The notes: generated from the letters alone by a model not told the origin. 13,967 bases of DNA from Faecalibacterium sp. UBA7177 (GCA_002491225.1 DKVN01000178.1:10820-24786), one strand, 5' to 3'. Shown: positions 6,732 through 13,967, counted from the stretch's first letter. Numbers and translations: made by a program.

Positions 6732-7102
6732 GCCACTCACGCACTACCCCCGCAGCATGGGCTGCACACTCTACCCTGTTTACATCCGGCGGCTTCGGCC
6801 GCGGGTTGTGAAGCCAGGGGGCGGCACTCCGGCACTCCTTTAACCCGTTGGGCCGTCTCCACTTGGGCACCGGGCCTCGCCGGACACCCCACCCCGAGCG
6901 AAAGCTCCTCCGGCGGGGCCCGGAACCCCAAGTTCTATACATTGTTTCCCATTCGCGTTCGCATATCCACCCAGCTGGGCCCCCCAGCGCAAGGCCCCGC
7001 CAGCAGGTGCTGGCACCCCCCGCCGGGCTTCCGGTGAGGCTGTCCGAGCCGGACCCCCGGCAAAACAACATCTCAAGAGTTTGAGAAAGTGAGGAATTAT
7101 TC
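6732..7102 (+). other. Structured spacer between adhesin and major pilin genes
   Basis: No gene is seen. The spacer is GC-rich and full of dyads: a 5-bp stem closed by a TTCG tetraloop (6789-6802), a tandem GGCACTCC pair (6823-6838), a long composite stem-loop (6861-6933, listed separately), a 7-bp stem GCCAGCA/TGCTGGC with a GG centre (6999-7014), and CTCAA/TTGAG just before the pilin ribosome site. No clear -35/-10 pair was found. The pilin ribosome site is GTGAGGA, ending about 8 bases before ATG 7103. Confidence 0.5.
6861..6933 (+). other. Long composite stem-loop upstream of the pilin gene
   Basis: The outer 7-bp stem ACTTGGG (6861-6867) with CCCAAGT (6927-6933) encloses a 14-bp stem (6870-6883 with 6910-6923, one T-G wobble). 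That stem in turn encloses GAGC-GAAA-GCTC (6896-6907), a GNRA tetraloop hairpin. It is followed by TCTATACATTGTTT, which is not a clean T-run. It may be an attenuator, an mRNA processing site or a 5' stabiliser for pilin mRNA. Confidence 0.55.
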
Positions 7103-8575
7103 ATGAAGACGACAAAACGTCTGCTCTCCTGCCTGCTCGTGCTGGCAATGATGTTCGCCCTCGCGATCCCCGCGTTTGCGGCGGGTGGCACCATCACAAT
7201 CAAAAACACCGAAGCTGGCACCGTGTATACGCTGTATAAGCTGTTCGATGTTAAGAAGAGCGAGGCCGATACGGTTTCTTACACTTTGGTAAATGGCCTG
7301 ACCGAGACTGACTTGGCGGGCAGCCCCTTTACCGTTGAGGCTGGACATATTGTTGTGGATAAGACCGGCGCTCAGCCGAGCGATGACTGGTTCCAGACGG
7401 TTGCCGCAAAGCTGACTGCGGTGGATACAAAGACATCTGACGGCAAGGATGTTGTCTTTACCACCAATAAGGATGCCTATTACTTCATCACCCGCAGCAC
7501 CAGCCAGACTGTCAGCGCACCCGAGTTCAACGCGGAGACGGTTGTGAGCAACATCACCATCTTCGACAAGAACAATGACAACGATCCGGTTCCCGGCAAG
7601 CCGGAGGACGAGCGCTACAAGACCACCGACAAAGGCGCGGACATCTCGGTTGACCTGGGCGGCAAGGTGAACTTCACCGTTAGCTTCAACACCAGCAACT
7701 ATGCGAAGAACCCGGCTCATGAAACCGATGCGAGTGCTCCCGCGTTTGTGACTGTTGATAAATACACCGTTTTGGACACTCCGAGTGGCATCGATATCGA
7801 CCTCGACAAGCTGACGGTCACTGTCGGCGGCGGTCAGATTGAGAAAACCGCCTATACACCCACTAAAGCTGATGATGGCAAGGTCACCGTTGAGATCCCC
7901 TGGAAAACAGCCGAAGGCAACCCGATCTACGCGCAGGGCGCGGAAGTTGTGATCAGCTACGAAGGTACTGTCACTGAAAAGAACGCTACCAACAGTGCTA
8001 CCATTACCCCGACCGTCAATGGCGAAGATGGCACCCCGAAAGAGGATCCGACTCCTGTCAACGTGAAGTCCGCTGATATCGAGATCACCAAGGTTGACCA
8101 GGAGAACCATGCTACCCTGCTGGATGGCGCGAAGTTCGTGCTGATCAACAAGAACTCTGGCAATGACTATGGTAAGTTCTACAAGTATACTCCCGCAACC
8201 GCTGATACTCCTGCAAAGGTCGAGTGGGTTGACGACGAAGCGAACGCCACCGAAGTGACCACTGGTGCGGATGGTGTGAAAGGCATTGCCACCTTTGAGG
8301 GTCTGGCTGCCGGTAACTATGAGCTGAAAGAGACGGTCGCCCCCAATGGCTACAACCTCATGGATCGGCCCTTTGCTGTTACGGTCAATGAAGATGGCAA
8401 GGGCGAGACCTACGCAGTTAGCTGCGATGGTGCTACCATTGAGAACGCCCGCGGCACCCTCCTGCCCAGCACCGGCGGCATCGGCACCACCATGTTCTAT
8501 GTTGTCGGCGGCATCCTGGTCGCGGCTGCGGTCGTGGTGCTTGTCAGCAAAAAGCGCATGGGCGCCGAGCAGTAA
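7103..8575 (+). CDS. Major pilin, SpaA/SpaH type, LPSTGG anchored
   Basis: The 490-residue product is the likely shaft subunit of a sortase-assembled pilus. A signal peptide ends near Ala26 (AIPAFA). An N-terminal domain follows, ending in ITIFDKNN (151-158). This resembles the pilin motif (VYPKN type), so Lys156 is the best candidate for the inter-subunit bond. A middle Ig-like domain (about 175-322) has the FVTVDKYTVLDTPSGI pattern of SpaH-type pilins. A C-terminal CnaB domain (about 323-450) has Lys330 and Glu410 as the likely internal isopeptide pair. LPSTGG (454-459), a hydrophobic segment and KKR follow. The class C sortase lies just downstream. Length and domain order fit the family. 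The FDKN form of the pilin motif is atypical, so Lys156 is inferred. Confidence 0.92.
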   Translation: MKTTKRLLSCLLVLAMMFALAIPAFAAGGTITIKNTEAGTVYTLYKLFDVKKSEADTVSYTLVNGLTETDLAGSPFTVEAGHIVVDKTGAQPSDDWFQTVAAKLTAVDTKTSDGKDVVFTTNKDAYYFITRSTSQTVSAPEFNAETVVSNITIFDKNNDNDPVPGKPEDERYKTTDKGADISVDLGGKVNFTVSFNTSNYAKNPAHETDASAPAFVTVDKYTVLDTPSGIDIDLDKLTVTVGGGQIEKTAYTPTKADDGKVTVEIPWKTAEGNPIYAQGAEVVISYEGTVTEKNATNSATITPTVNGEDGTPKEDPTPVNVKSADIEITKVDQENHATLLDGAKFVLINKNSGNDYGKFYKYTPATADTPAKVEWVDDEANATEVTTGADGVKGIATFEGLAAGNYELKETVAPNGYNLMDRPFAVTVNEDGKGETYAVSCDGATIENARGTLLPSTGGIGTTMFYVVGGILVAAAVVVLVSKKRMGAEQ

Positions 8576-8623
8576 GCTCACATTAAAGTAGCGTATCACG
8601 CGCAAAACCGCTAAAACACTTTA

Positions 8624-8653
8624 CAACCGGGGGCGGGGGCCCGCCCCCGGTTG
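8624..8653 (+). other. Very stable GC stem-loop after the pilin gene
   Basis: A perfect 13-bp stem, CAACCGGGGGCGG (8624-8636) with its complement (8641-8653), closes a 4-base loop about 50 bases after the pilin stop. No T-run follows on the plus strand. It probably protects the pilin mRNA 3' end or lowers read-through to the sortase gene. Confidence 0.6.
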
Positions 8654-8719
8654 GGGCGGTGAAATAAAGGAATGAGCAGGCCCAAACCCCGCAACTCTCG
8701 TTCCTTTATCTCACCGCCC
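8654..8719 (+). other. Second long stem-loop, abutting the first
   Basis: Positions 8654-8672 pair with 8701-8719 with one A-C mismatch. The stem continues inward for four more pairs (8673-8676 with 8697-8700, one wobble) to a 20-base loop. It starts on the base after the preceding hairpin ends, so the two form a tandem structure in the pilin-sortase spacer. Confidence 0.6.
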
Positions 8720-8742
8720 GGCACACACACCGTAACAAGGGC

Positions 8743-8757
8743 AGGTGACAGCCTATC
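8743..8757 (+). promoter_or_regulatory. Sortase ribosome site followed by an ATC in place of ATG
   Basis: AGGTGA (8743-8748) is followed by 6 bases and then ATC AAA CCC AAA in the sortase frame. The frame is closed by TGA at 8746-8748, and no ATG, GTG or TTG occurs before ATG 8872. The spacing is ideal for initiation at 8755, so either ATC is a rare start, the start codon has mutated, or the base is an error. Confidence 0.45.
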
Positions 8758-8871
8758 AAACCCAAACTGCAAAGCCTGCTGCGCCGCCTGCCGCTGGGCA
8801 AAAAGCCCCCCGGCCACGCCAAAAAAAAGCAGTCGAGGGGCAGCCGCATCGCAAACATCGTCCTCTTTACC

Positions 8872-9726
8872 ATGCTGGGGGCCGGGCTGGCCATCATGCT
8901 CTACCCCACGGTGAGCGACTGGTGGAACAGCTTTCACCAGTCCCGCGCGGTGGCAAGCTACCAGGAGGCCATGGCCGAGTTTGACGACACCGACTACGAC
9001 GCCCTCTTCGCCGCCGCCGAGGCCTACAACGACCACCTCAAGGCGCTCAGCTTCCCCTTTACCGAGTACGACCAGTTAGACGAGGAGTATTACAGCGTGC
9101 TGGACATCAACGGCAGCGGCATCATGGGCACGGTGACCATCCCGGCCATCAACGTGCAGCTGCCCATCTACCACGGCACCTCGGACAGCGTGCTCAACGT
9201 GGCCGCGGGCCACATCGAGGGCACCACCCTCCCGGTGGGCGGCGAGGGCACCCACGCCGTCATCAGCGCCCACCGCGGGCTGCCTTCCGCACGGCTCTTT
9301 ACCGACCTGAACAAGGTGGTGGAGGGCGACCTGTTCATGATCGACGTGCTCAACCGCACCTTCACCTATCAGGTGGACCGGATCCTGATCGTGGAGCCGG
9401 ACCAGCTGGAGGCCCTGAACATCGAGCCGGGCATGGATTATGTCACCCTGCAAACCTGCACCCCCTATGGCATCAACACCCACCGCATGCTGGTGCGCGG
9501 CCACCGGGTGGATAACCTGGAGGTCAACGACGTGGTGATCACGCCGGACGCGGTGCGGGTGGCAAGGCCGTATGTGATGCTGGCGGTGGGCCTGCCGCTG
9601 TTGCTGCTTACCATTTTGTTTTTGCTGTTCGGCAGCGGGAAACCCCGCAAAAGCCACAAGCAGCTGCTGGAGGAGCTGAAAAAACAGCCCGCCGACCCCG
9701 GCAGCGAGCAAGACCCCGAACAGTAA
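8872..9726 (+). CDS. srtC: Class C sortase (pilin polymerase)
   Basis: The product joins pilins by transpeptidation at LPXTG motifs on the outer face of the membrane. Counting from ATG 8872 (284 residues), the catalytic triad is His134 (SAHRG), Cys196 (TLQTC) and Arg205 (HRMLVRGHR). PAIN-type strands precede it and a C-terminal membrane segment (about 233-253) with a basic tail follows, which marks class C. No canonical DP(W/F) lid motif is seen before GIMG. ATG 8872 is only the first canonical codon. The frame stays open upstream to 8749 and encodes a basic stretch and the first half of the N-terminal membrane helix (RIANIVLF). The true start is therefore probably near 8755, adding 39 residues, with ATC or an internal CTG as start codon. 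The gene follows the major pilin, its likely substrate, and should also use the adhesin. Confidence 0.93.
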   Translation: MLGAGLAIMLYPTVSDWWNSFHQSRAVASYQEAMAEFDDTDYDALFAAAEAYNDHLKALSFPFTEYDQLDEEYYSVLDINGSGIMGTVTIPAINVQLPIYHGTSDSVLNVAAGHIEGTTLPVGGEGTHAVISAHRGLPSARLFTDLNKVVEGDLFMIDVLNRTFTYQVDRILIVEPDQLEALNIEPGMDYVTLQTCTPYGINTHRMLVRGHRVDNLEVNDVVITPDAVRVARPYVMLAVGLPLLLLTILFLLFGSGKPRKSHKQLLEELKKQPADPGSEQDPEQ

Positions 9727-9817
9727 ACGATAGAACCCCGGCCTGACCGCCGCAAAACCCCGCTTTCAGGCAAACCCTTATGAACACCCTTCGACGATCA
9801 AAGAGGAGGAAACGCTT

Positions 9818-11173
9818 ATGGAACAAAAACTGCAAAACCGGTACGGAAGGTGGGGCCGCGCGCTGTGCTTTGCCCTCGCGCTTGCACTGGCCGCCCTGCT
9901 GAGCCTGACTGCCCTTCCTTTGACCGGGGTTTACGCGGACGAGACAGCGCCGAGCATGCCTCGCACTCCGCTGGACTGGGAGCAGGAAGCCACCCTGCAG
10001 CTGAAGCTGCCGGAGGATCTGGTGACCGATGAGGCCGACCGGGCCTCGCTGGAGGAGGATCTGCGGGTCGATCTGTACAAGATCGCGGGCGCTGTGAAGG
10101 TGGATGGCTATGACATCTACGCCTTTGTGCTGAACGACCAGCTGCCCAAGGCCGTGCAGGACGGCATCCGAACCTTCCTCGAGGGGCAGGATTCCTGGGT
10201 GGTGGATACCACCGGTGGGGTGACCACCTTCCGCTATGTGCCTGACCGCAGCTCCGGGATGATCCTGGACGACGGCAGCATGGCCGAGCTCTCCAAGCTG
10301 GCGGCGGAGCTGATCTTCGCGAATGATAATACGTACACCGAGGTTAACGCGGCGATGTTTGGCACCGAGCATCCGGTCGATTTTGGCCTGTATCTGGCGA
10401 TGCCGCACAGCAGCAGCCTGACCAGGGATCAGTATCAGGTGAAGATGCCGATCAAGGATCAGTCCTACGGCTACAACCCCGCGACCTTGGCGATCGCGCC
10501 GAACAACAGCTACACCTTCGCCCCGCAGCTGATCTCGGTGCCCTCGCTGGGCGGGCTGATCGCCGCCGACACCGCCGCCGACGCCCCCACCGCGTGGGAT
10601 TACACGGTCGAGGCGGTTGCCAAGCCCGAGGAGCAGCCCCGCTACGCCAGCCTCTCGCTGAGCAAAACGCTGAACAGCTTCAACGGCCCCGCAAACTTCG
10701 TGTTTGAGATCACCGCCGTGCAGAACGGCGAGATCGTGTTTGAAAAGCAGGCCGCCTTCAACTTTACCCAGACGGGCACCCAGACCGTGCAGGTCGATGG
10801 GCGGATCCCCGCGGGCAGCCAGGTGACGGTGGAGGAGCTTTACTCCGGCGCGACCTACAGCTTCAAGGCGTATGAGGTCACGAATGCTCCGGTTTGGAGC
10901 ACCGACGGCGACAAGCTGGTGATCGAGAGCATCCCGGCCGGCAATGTCGTGGTGGCCCCCTGGGATGAGGACGACCGCACCGCGGACAGGATGACGATCG
11001 AGACCGGCGTGGTCGTGGCCGCTAACGCGACCAACGAGCCCAACAACAGCAGCAACAACGGCAACGGCGTGGTAAACCGCTTTGACAAGGGAACCGGCGG
11101 AACCGACTGGTACGGCTGGAACTGGACACAGGACTTTGTGGTTCCGCTTCCGACCAACACACCGCAGCAGTAA
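9818..11173 (+). CDS. Secreted Ig-fold protein without wall anchor
   Basis: The 451-residue product has a clear signal peptide (hydrophobic 16-38, likely cleavage after VYA40). A mainly beta region of unknown type follows (about 50-270, with an LRVDLYKIAG stretch like pilin N-domains). Next is a FctA/DUF5979-like Ig fold (about 275-365), in which Lys283 and Glu340 sit where an internal isopeptide bond would be expected. The tail is Asn- and Trp-rich and the protein ends in PLPTNTPQQ. LPTNT is reminiscent of a sorting motif, but nothing hydrophobic or basic follows, so no anchor is present. AGAGGAGG lies before the ATG. It sits between the sortase and the TasA-like genes. An accessory or basal pilin that lost its anchor is plausible, as is a free secreted partner. 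I do not recognise an exact family. Confidence 0.85.
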   Translation: MEQKLQNRYGRWGRALCFALALALAALLSLTALPLTGVYADETAPSMPRTPLDWEQEATLQLKLPEDLVTDEADRASLEEDLRVDLYKIAGAVKVDGYDIYAFVLNDQLPKAVQDGIRTFLEGQDSWVVDTTGGVTTFRYVPDRSSGMILDDGSMAELSKLAAELIFANDNTYTEVNAAMFGTEHPVDFGLYLAMPHSSSLTRDQYQVKMPIKDQSYGYNPATLAIAPNNSYTFAPQLISVPSLGGLIAADTAADAPTAWDYTVEAVAKPEEQPRYASLSLSKTLNSFNGPANFVFEITAVQNGEIVFEKQAAFNFTQTGTQTVQVDGRIPAGSQVTVEELYSGATYSFKAYEVTNAPVWSTDGDKLVIESIPAGNVVVAPWDEDDRTADRMTIETGVVVAANATNEPNNSSNNGNGVVNRFDKGTGGTDWYGWNWTQDFVVPLPTNTPQQ

Positions 11174-11188
11174 GGAGGGTGACAACCA

Positions 11189-11683
11189 ATGAAACAGGCA
11201 CATAAGCTTTTGGTGCTGGTGGCGCTGGTGCTCGCCCTGACCACCATGCTGCCTACCGCGCTGGCCTACTTTACCACCAACGCCACCGCCGCGGGCAGCA
11301 AGAACGTGGCGGTGAGCACCGGCAGCACGATCACCGAGGATATCGTAGATCACAGCAAGATCGTGACCATTACCAACAACGGCACGCAGGCCGTGTATGT
11401 GCGGGCACAGTGCTTCGCCATCGACCAGCTTGCCCCGAACTTCGACAAGAACAAGGCCGAATGGGAGGCGGACGGCGCGTGGTTCTACCACGGCGACCCG
11501 GTGGAGCCGGGGAAGAGCGTGACCTTTGAGGTCGTGCTGAACAACCCCGACCCGATGAGCGACGAGCTCGACCAATTTGACGTTACGATCGTGTACGAGA
11601 CGACCCCGGTGCGCTACAACAGCAGCAACAAACCGTATGCTGACTGGACCCAGGACCTGAACGCGCCGGACAGCGGCAATTAA
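11189..11683 (+). CDS. TasA/camelysin-like secreted protein (164 aa)
   Basis: The short secreted protein has a signal peptide ending in LPTALAYFTTNATA, the LAYFT-type end of SipW-processed TasA/camelysin proteins. A single beta-rich domain follows, with TITNNGTQAVYVRAQCF and PGKSVTFEVVLNNP, both typical of this group, which forms biofilm fibres or surface coats. AAGGAGGGTGA directly after the upstream stop gives a 15-base gap, so it is co-translated with its neighbours. The tail is Asn-rich and there is no anchor. Family assignment rests on the signal-peptide pattern and strand motifs. Fibre formation is an inference from relatives. Confidence 0.8.
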   Translation: MKQAHKLLVLVALVLALTTMLPTALAYFTTNATAAGSKNVAVSTGSTITEDIVDHSKIVTITNNGTQAVYVRAQCFAIDQLAPNFDKNKAEWEADGAWFYHGDPVEPGKSVTFEVVLNNPDPMSDELDQFDVTIVYETTPVRYNSSNKPYADWTQDLNAPDSGN

Positions 11684-11698
11684 GGAGGGGAGCGAACC

Positions 11699-12448
11699 AT
11701 GAAGAAGCTTCGTAAATTTCTCGCGACCCCCGGCGTAAGCCTCTGCGCCATCGCGCTGGGCATCCTGCTGCTGGGCACCTCCACCGTGGGCGGTGCGCAG
11801 GCCGCGATCACCTACTACTCCGACCCCTATCAGGCCAATGTCGAGCTGCAGCAGATCCGGGTGCAGCTGAACGAGAACGAGACCCCCAATGTCAGCAAGC
11901 TGTCCATGGACAAGGTCATGGAGAATGGCGAGGCCCTCAAGCTGGGCTACGCCTACCAGGAAGAGCTCTCGGTGACCAACCCCACGGCCAAGGAGAACAA
12001 CACCAGCAACATCACCGAGTATGTGCGGGTGACCATCCGGCGCTACTGGACGAATGCGGCGGGCGACAAGCAGTACGACCTGGACCCCAGCCTCATCGAG
12101 CTGCGGTACGGCGACAAGCTGCTGGGCACCGACGTACCGGGCGGCGACTGGATCGAGGACACCAACGCCCGCACCCCCGAGCGGATCGTGCTTTACTACA
12201 CCAAGCCGGTTGCGCCCAATGATACGGTGAAGATCAAGTTCTGCGATACCCTGACCATCAACGAGAAGGTGGGGCGCACCGGCACCCGCAACCCGGACGG
12301 CAGCATCACCTACACCTACAACGGGATGCAGTTTAAGGTGGATGTCCAGGTGGACGCGATCCAGAACGGCCATGTGCAGGCCGCCGCCCTCAGCGCCTGG
12401 GGCACCAACATCAGCCTGAGCGGTGATACCATCACCAAGATCGGTTAA
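11699..12448 (+). CDS. TasA-like secreted protein (249 aa)
   Basis: The product has a long hydrophobic signal region (about residues 10-35) ending GGAQAAITYYSD, again the TasA/SipW style, and an all-beta body with VRVTIRRYW and RIVLYYTKPVAPNDT. The end reads VDAIQNGHVQAAALSAWG, which resembles the conserved ending (A.QT.NA..A...AWG) of TasA-type proteins in gut clostridia. No wall anchor is present. The gene follows its smaller paralogue by 15 bases with AAGGAGGGG as ribosome site, and the next gene follows by 13 bases. It probably forms, with its neighbours, a second secreted fibre beside the sortase pilus. That role is inferred. Confidence 0.82.
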   Translation: MKKLRKFLATPGVSLCAIALGILLLGTSTVGGAQAAITYYSDPYQANVELQQIRVQLNENETPNVSKLSMDKVMENGEALKLGYAYQEELSVTNPTAKENNTSNITEYVRVTIRRYWTNAAGDKQYDLDPSLIELRYGDKLLGTDVPGGDWIEDTNARTPERIVLYYTKPVAPNDTVKIKFCDTLTINEKVGRTGTRNPDGSITYTYNGMQFKVDVQVDAIQNGHVQAAALSAWGTNISLSGDTITKIG

Positions 12449-12461
12449 GGAGGAGTGAAAC

Positions 12462-13967
12462 ATGAAAAAAAGTTTCAAGCGGTTTGCTGCCATCCTCCTT
12501 GGGCTGGCACTGCTGGCCACCAGCGCCACCGCGGCTTTCGCGGACGGCACCCAGTCCCCCGCCGTCACCTTTGACGGCGCCAAGCTGGGCGCAAACTACA
12601 CGGATAAAGAGATTGCGGGGCAGATCCACTCGATGCAGCCGGGTGATTCCAAGTCCTTCGAGGTGGAGATCCGCAACGACACCGGCTCTCCAGCCGCTTT
12701 CTCGCTGAACAACTCGGTGATCCAGTCGCTGGAGGAAACGGCGGAGGCCGATGCCAGCGGCGGCGCGTACACCTACGAGCTGGTATATAACCCCGATGAC
12801 CCGACGACCCGGCAGGTGCTGTTCAGCAGCGAGCGGATCGGCGGCAGCCAAACTGGCGCCATGGGCGCCAGCGCCCGGCGCCGCGCCCCCCGCGCGGGCG
12901 GCGCGTCCGACGGCCTGCACGAGATCGACAGCGCGGTGGGCGACGAGAACATCAAGAGCTTTGAGGTCAACGGCATGACCTACCGCTATCTGGGCACCCT
13001 GGGCGCCCATCAGAGCGGCCGGGTGCGGATGACCGTCTCGCTGGACGGCGAGACCCAGGGCAACAACTACCAGAACAGCCTTGCCAGCCTGCAGCTGCTG
13101 TTTGCGGTGGACCCGGTCACCTCCACCAGCCGTAACGAGACGGTGACCAACCGGGTGAACCGGGACGTCACCACCGTGGTGCAGACCGGTGAAGGCAGCG
13201 ACCGCCTGCCCTTTGTGCTGGCTACCGGCATCAGCGGCCTGCTGCTGCTGGTGCTGGGCATCCTGGGCATGATGGACGGCCGCAAGGCCAAAAAGGCCGC
13301 CCAGAAGGCGCTTTGCCTGGCCCTGGCCCTCACCCTTGCCTGCGCCGCCCCCGCCATGCTGGGCAATGTGGCCCGCGCGGCGGACACCCCCCAGTATATG
13401 GTGCGTGTCTCGGCGGGTGCGCAGGGCACCTTTAACAGCAAGCTGGTTGGCGATCTGGGCGAGCTTTCGTCGGACAAGACCGTTTGGACGGTTATGGTCA
13501 AAGCGGGCGAGACGCTGAATATTCAGAACATCGCGGCCCATGTGCAGCTCAACGACGGCGCGGACAGCAAGTACTATGTGCTCTGCCTGCGCGAGGCCGG
13601 CGCGGACAACCAGAGCGAGAGCGCGGTGTTCAACCCGGCTTCCAAGATCACGCAGGACACCGACCTGGTCGTTGGCTACGGCGTGGTGGGCGATATGGTC
13701 AGCTATACCGTCCGGTATGAGGACGCGAACGGCAACCAGCTGCTGGAGCCGGATACCAGCCGGGTCGGCAAGGTCGGCGACAAGCCGATGGTGCCCTTCC
13801 GCTACATCGAGGGCTATGTGCCTCAGGCGTACAACCTGACCCTGACCCTGGACGCGGATGCCTCGCTGAATATCTTTACCTTTGTGTACACCCCGATCCC
13901 CGAGAATGTCACCACCACCACCCTGACCGAGCTGGTCGGCGGCGGCGTGGTCGTGATCCCCGGCGCG
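12462..13967 (+). CDS. Fusion: TasA-locus anchored protein plus second signal peptide and MucBP-like protein (partial)
   Basis: The frame is open from ATG 12462 (AAGGAGGAG upstream) to the window end, 502 codons without a stop. Residues 1-27 are a signal peptide (ATAAFA). Residues 28-238 are a beta-rich domain with PGDSKSFEVEIRN and VSLDGETQGNNYQ, typical of anchored partners of TasA-like genes. VQTGE (240-244), a membrane helix (249-271) and KAKK look like the normal end of such a protein. The frame then continues directly into a second signal-peptide-like segment (about 276-306, ending ARAAD), a beta region, and a MucBP-like domain (about 413-478, TVRYED..GN to FVYTP). I infer that two formerly separate genes are joined in frame. 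Cleavage at both signal sites could release two proteins. Residues 132-148 are an odd Arg/Ala/Gly-rich insert. The 3' end is outside the window. Confidence 0.8.
   Translation, partial: MKKSFKRFAAILLGLALLATSATAAFADGTQSPAVTFDGAKLGANYTDKEIAGQIHSMQPGDSKSFEVEIRNDTGSPAAFSLNNSVIQSLEETAEADASGGAYTYELVYNPDDPTTRQVLFSSERIGGSQTGAMGASARRRAPRAGGASDGLHEIDSAVGDENIKSFEVNGMTYRYLGTLGAHQSGRVRMTVSLDGETQGNNYQNSLASLQLLFAVDPVTSTSRNETVTNRVNRDVTTVVQTGEGSDRLPFVLATGISGLLLLVLGILGMMDGRKAKKAAQKALCLALALTLACAAPAMLGNVARAADTPQYMVRVSAGAQGTFNSKLVGDLGELSSDKTVWTVMVKAGETLNIQNIAAHVQLNDGADSKYYVLCLREAGADNQSESAVFNPASKITQDTDLVVGYGVVGDMVSYTVRYEDANGNQLLEPDTSRVGKVGDKPMVPFRYIEGYVPQAYNLTLTLDADASLNIFTFVYTPIPENVTTTTLTELVGGGVVVIPGA

Noticed and set aside
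5169..6740. Minus-strand open frame of 523 codons opposite the CnaB domains
   Set aside because: Antisense shadow of a clearly coding region with an intact sorting signal.
9608..12583. Minus-strand open frame of 991 codons across four genes
   Set aside because: High-GC codon use on the plus strand suppresses stops on the other strand. The translation is low-complexity His/Val/Gly-rich and spans several real genes.
12432..13541. Minus-strand open frame of 369 codons
   Set aside because: A shadow of the fusion gene, with Arg/His/Gly/Gln-rich translation and no domain signal.

Overview
The window comes from a GC-rich, low-GC-phylum (Firmicutes) anaerobe. It is most likely a gut clostridium of the Oscillospiraceae/Ruminococcaceae (Faecalibacterium, Gemmiger or Subdoligranulum type). 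This rests on AAGGAGG-type ribosome sites, LPXTG sorting signals, a class C sortase, TasA-like secreted proteins and a holin-like small toxin. The genus is an inference from gene style and composition, not from a marker gene.

Layout. Positions 1-285 hold a compact module on the minus strand that looks like a type I toxin-antitoxin locus: a 28-residue membrane peptide, its promoter, a hairpin that buries its ribosome site, and a terminator that works in both directions. A decayed copy of its 3' end lies at 294-337. Positions 338-882 are non-coding, with two copies of a 45-base direct repeat exactly 230 bases apart and several GC-rich dyads. From 907 to the window end all genes run on the plus strand as one surface-assembly locus.

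The locus encodes, in order: a coiled-coil protein of unknown role; a Lys-type signal peptidase I; a 1532-residue wall-anchored adhesin with thirteen Cys/His modules; a 490-residue major pilin with LPSTGG; a class C sortase; a 451-residue secreted Ig-fold protein without an anchor; two TasA/camelysin-like secreted proteins; and a large open frame, cut by the window end, that fuses a wall/membrane-anchored domain to a second signal peptide and a MucBP-like protein. Signal peptidase plus pilin, adhesin and sortase is the standard kit for a covalent SpaA-type pilus. The downstream TasA-like genes suggest a second, SipW-linked fibre or matrix made from the same locus.

The most unusual points are: the convergent toxin/antisense arrangement; the Cys-His modules of the adhesin; an AT-richer replaced segment in the adhesin centre; long stem-loops in both spacers flanking the major pilin gene; a sortase gene with no normal start codon at its best ribosome site; and the double-signal-peptide fusion at the right end.
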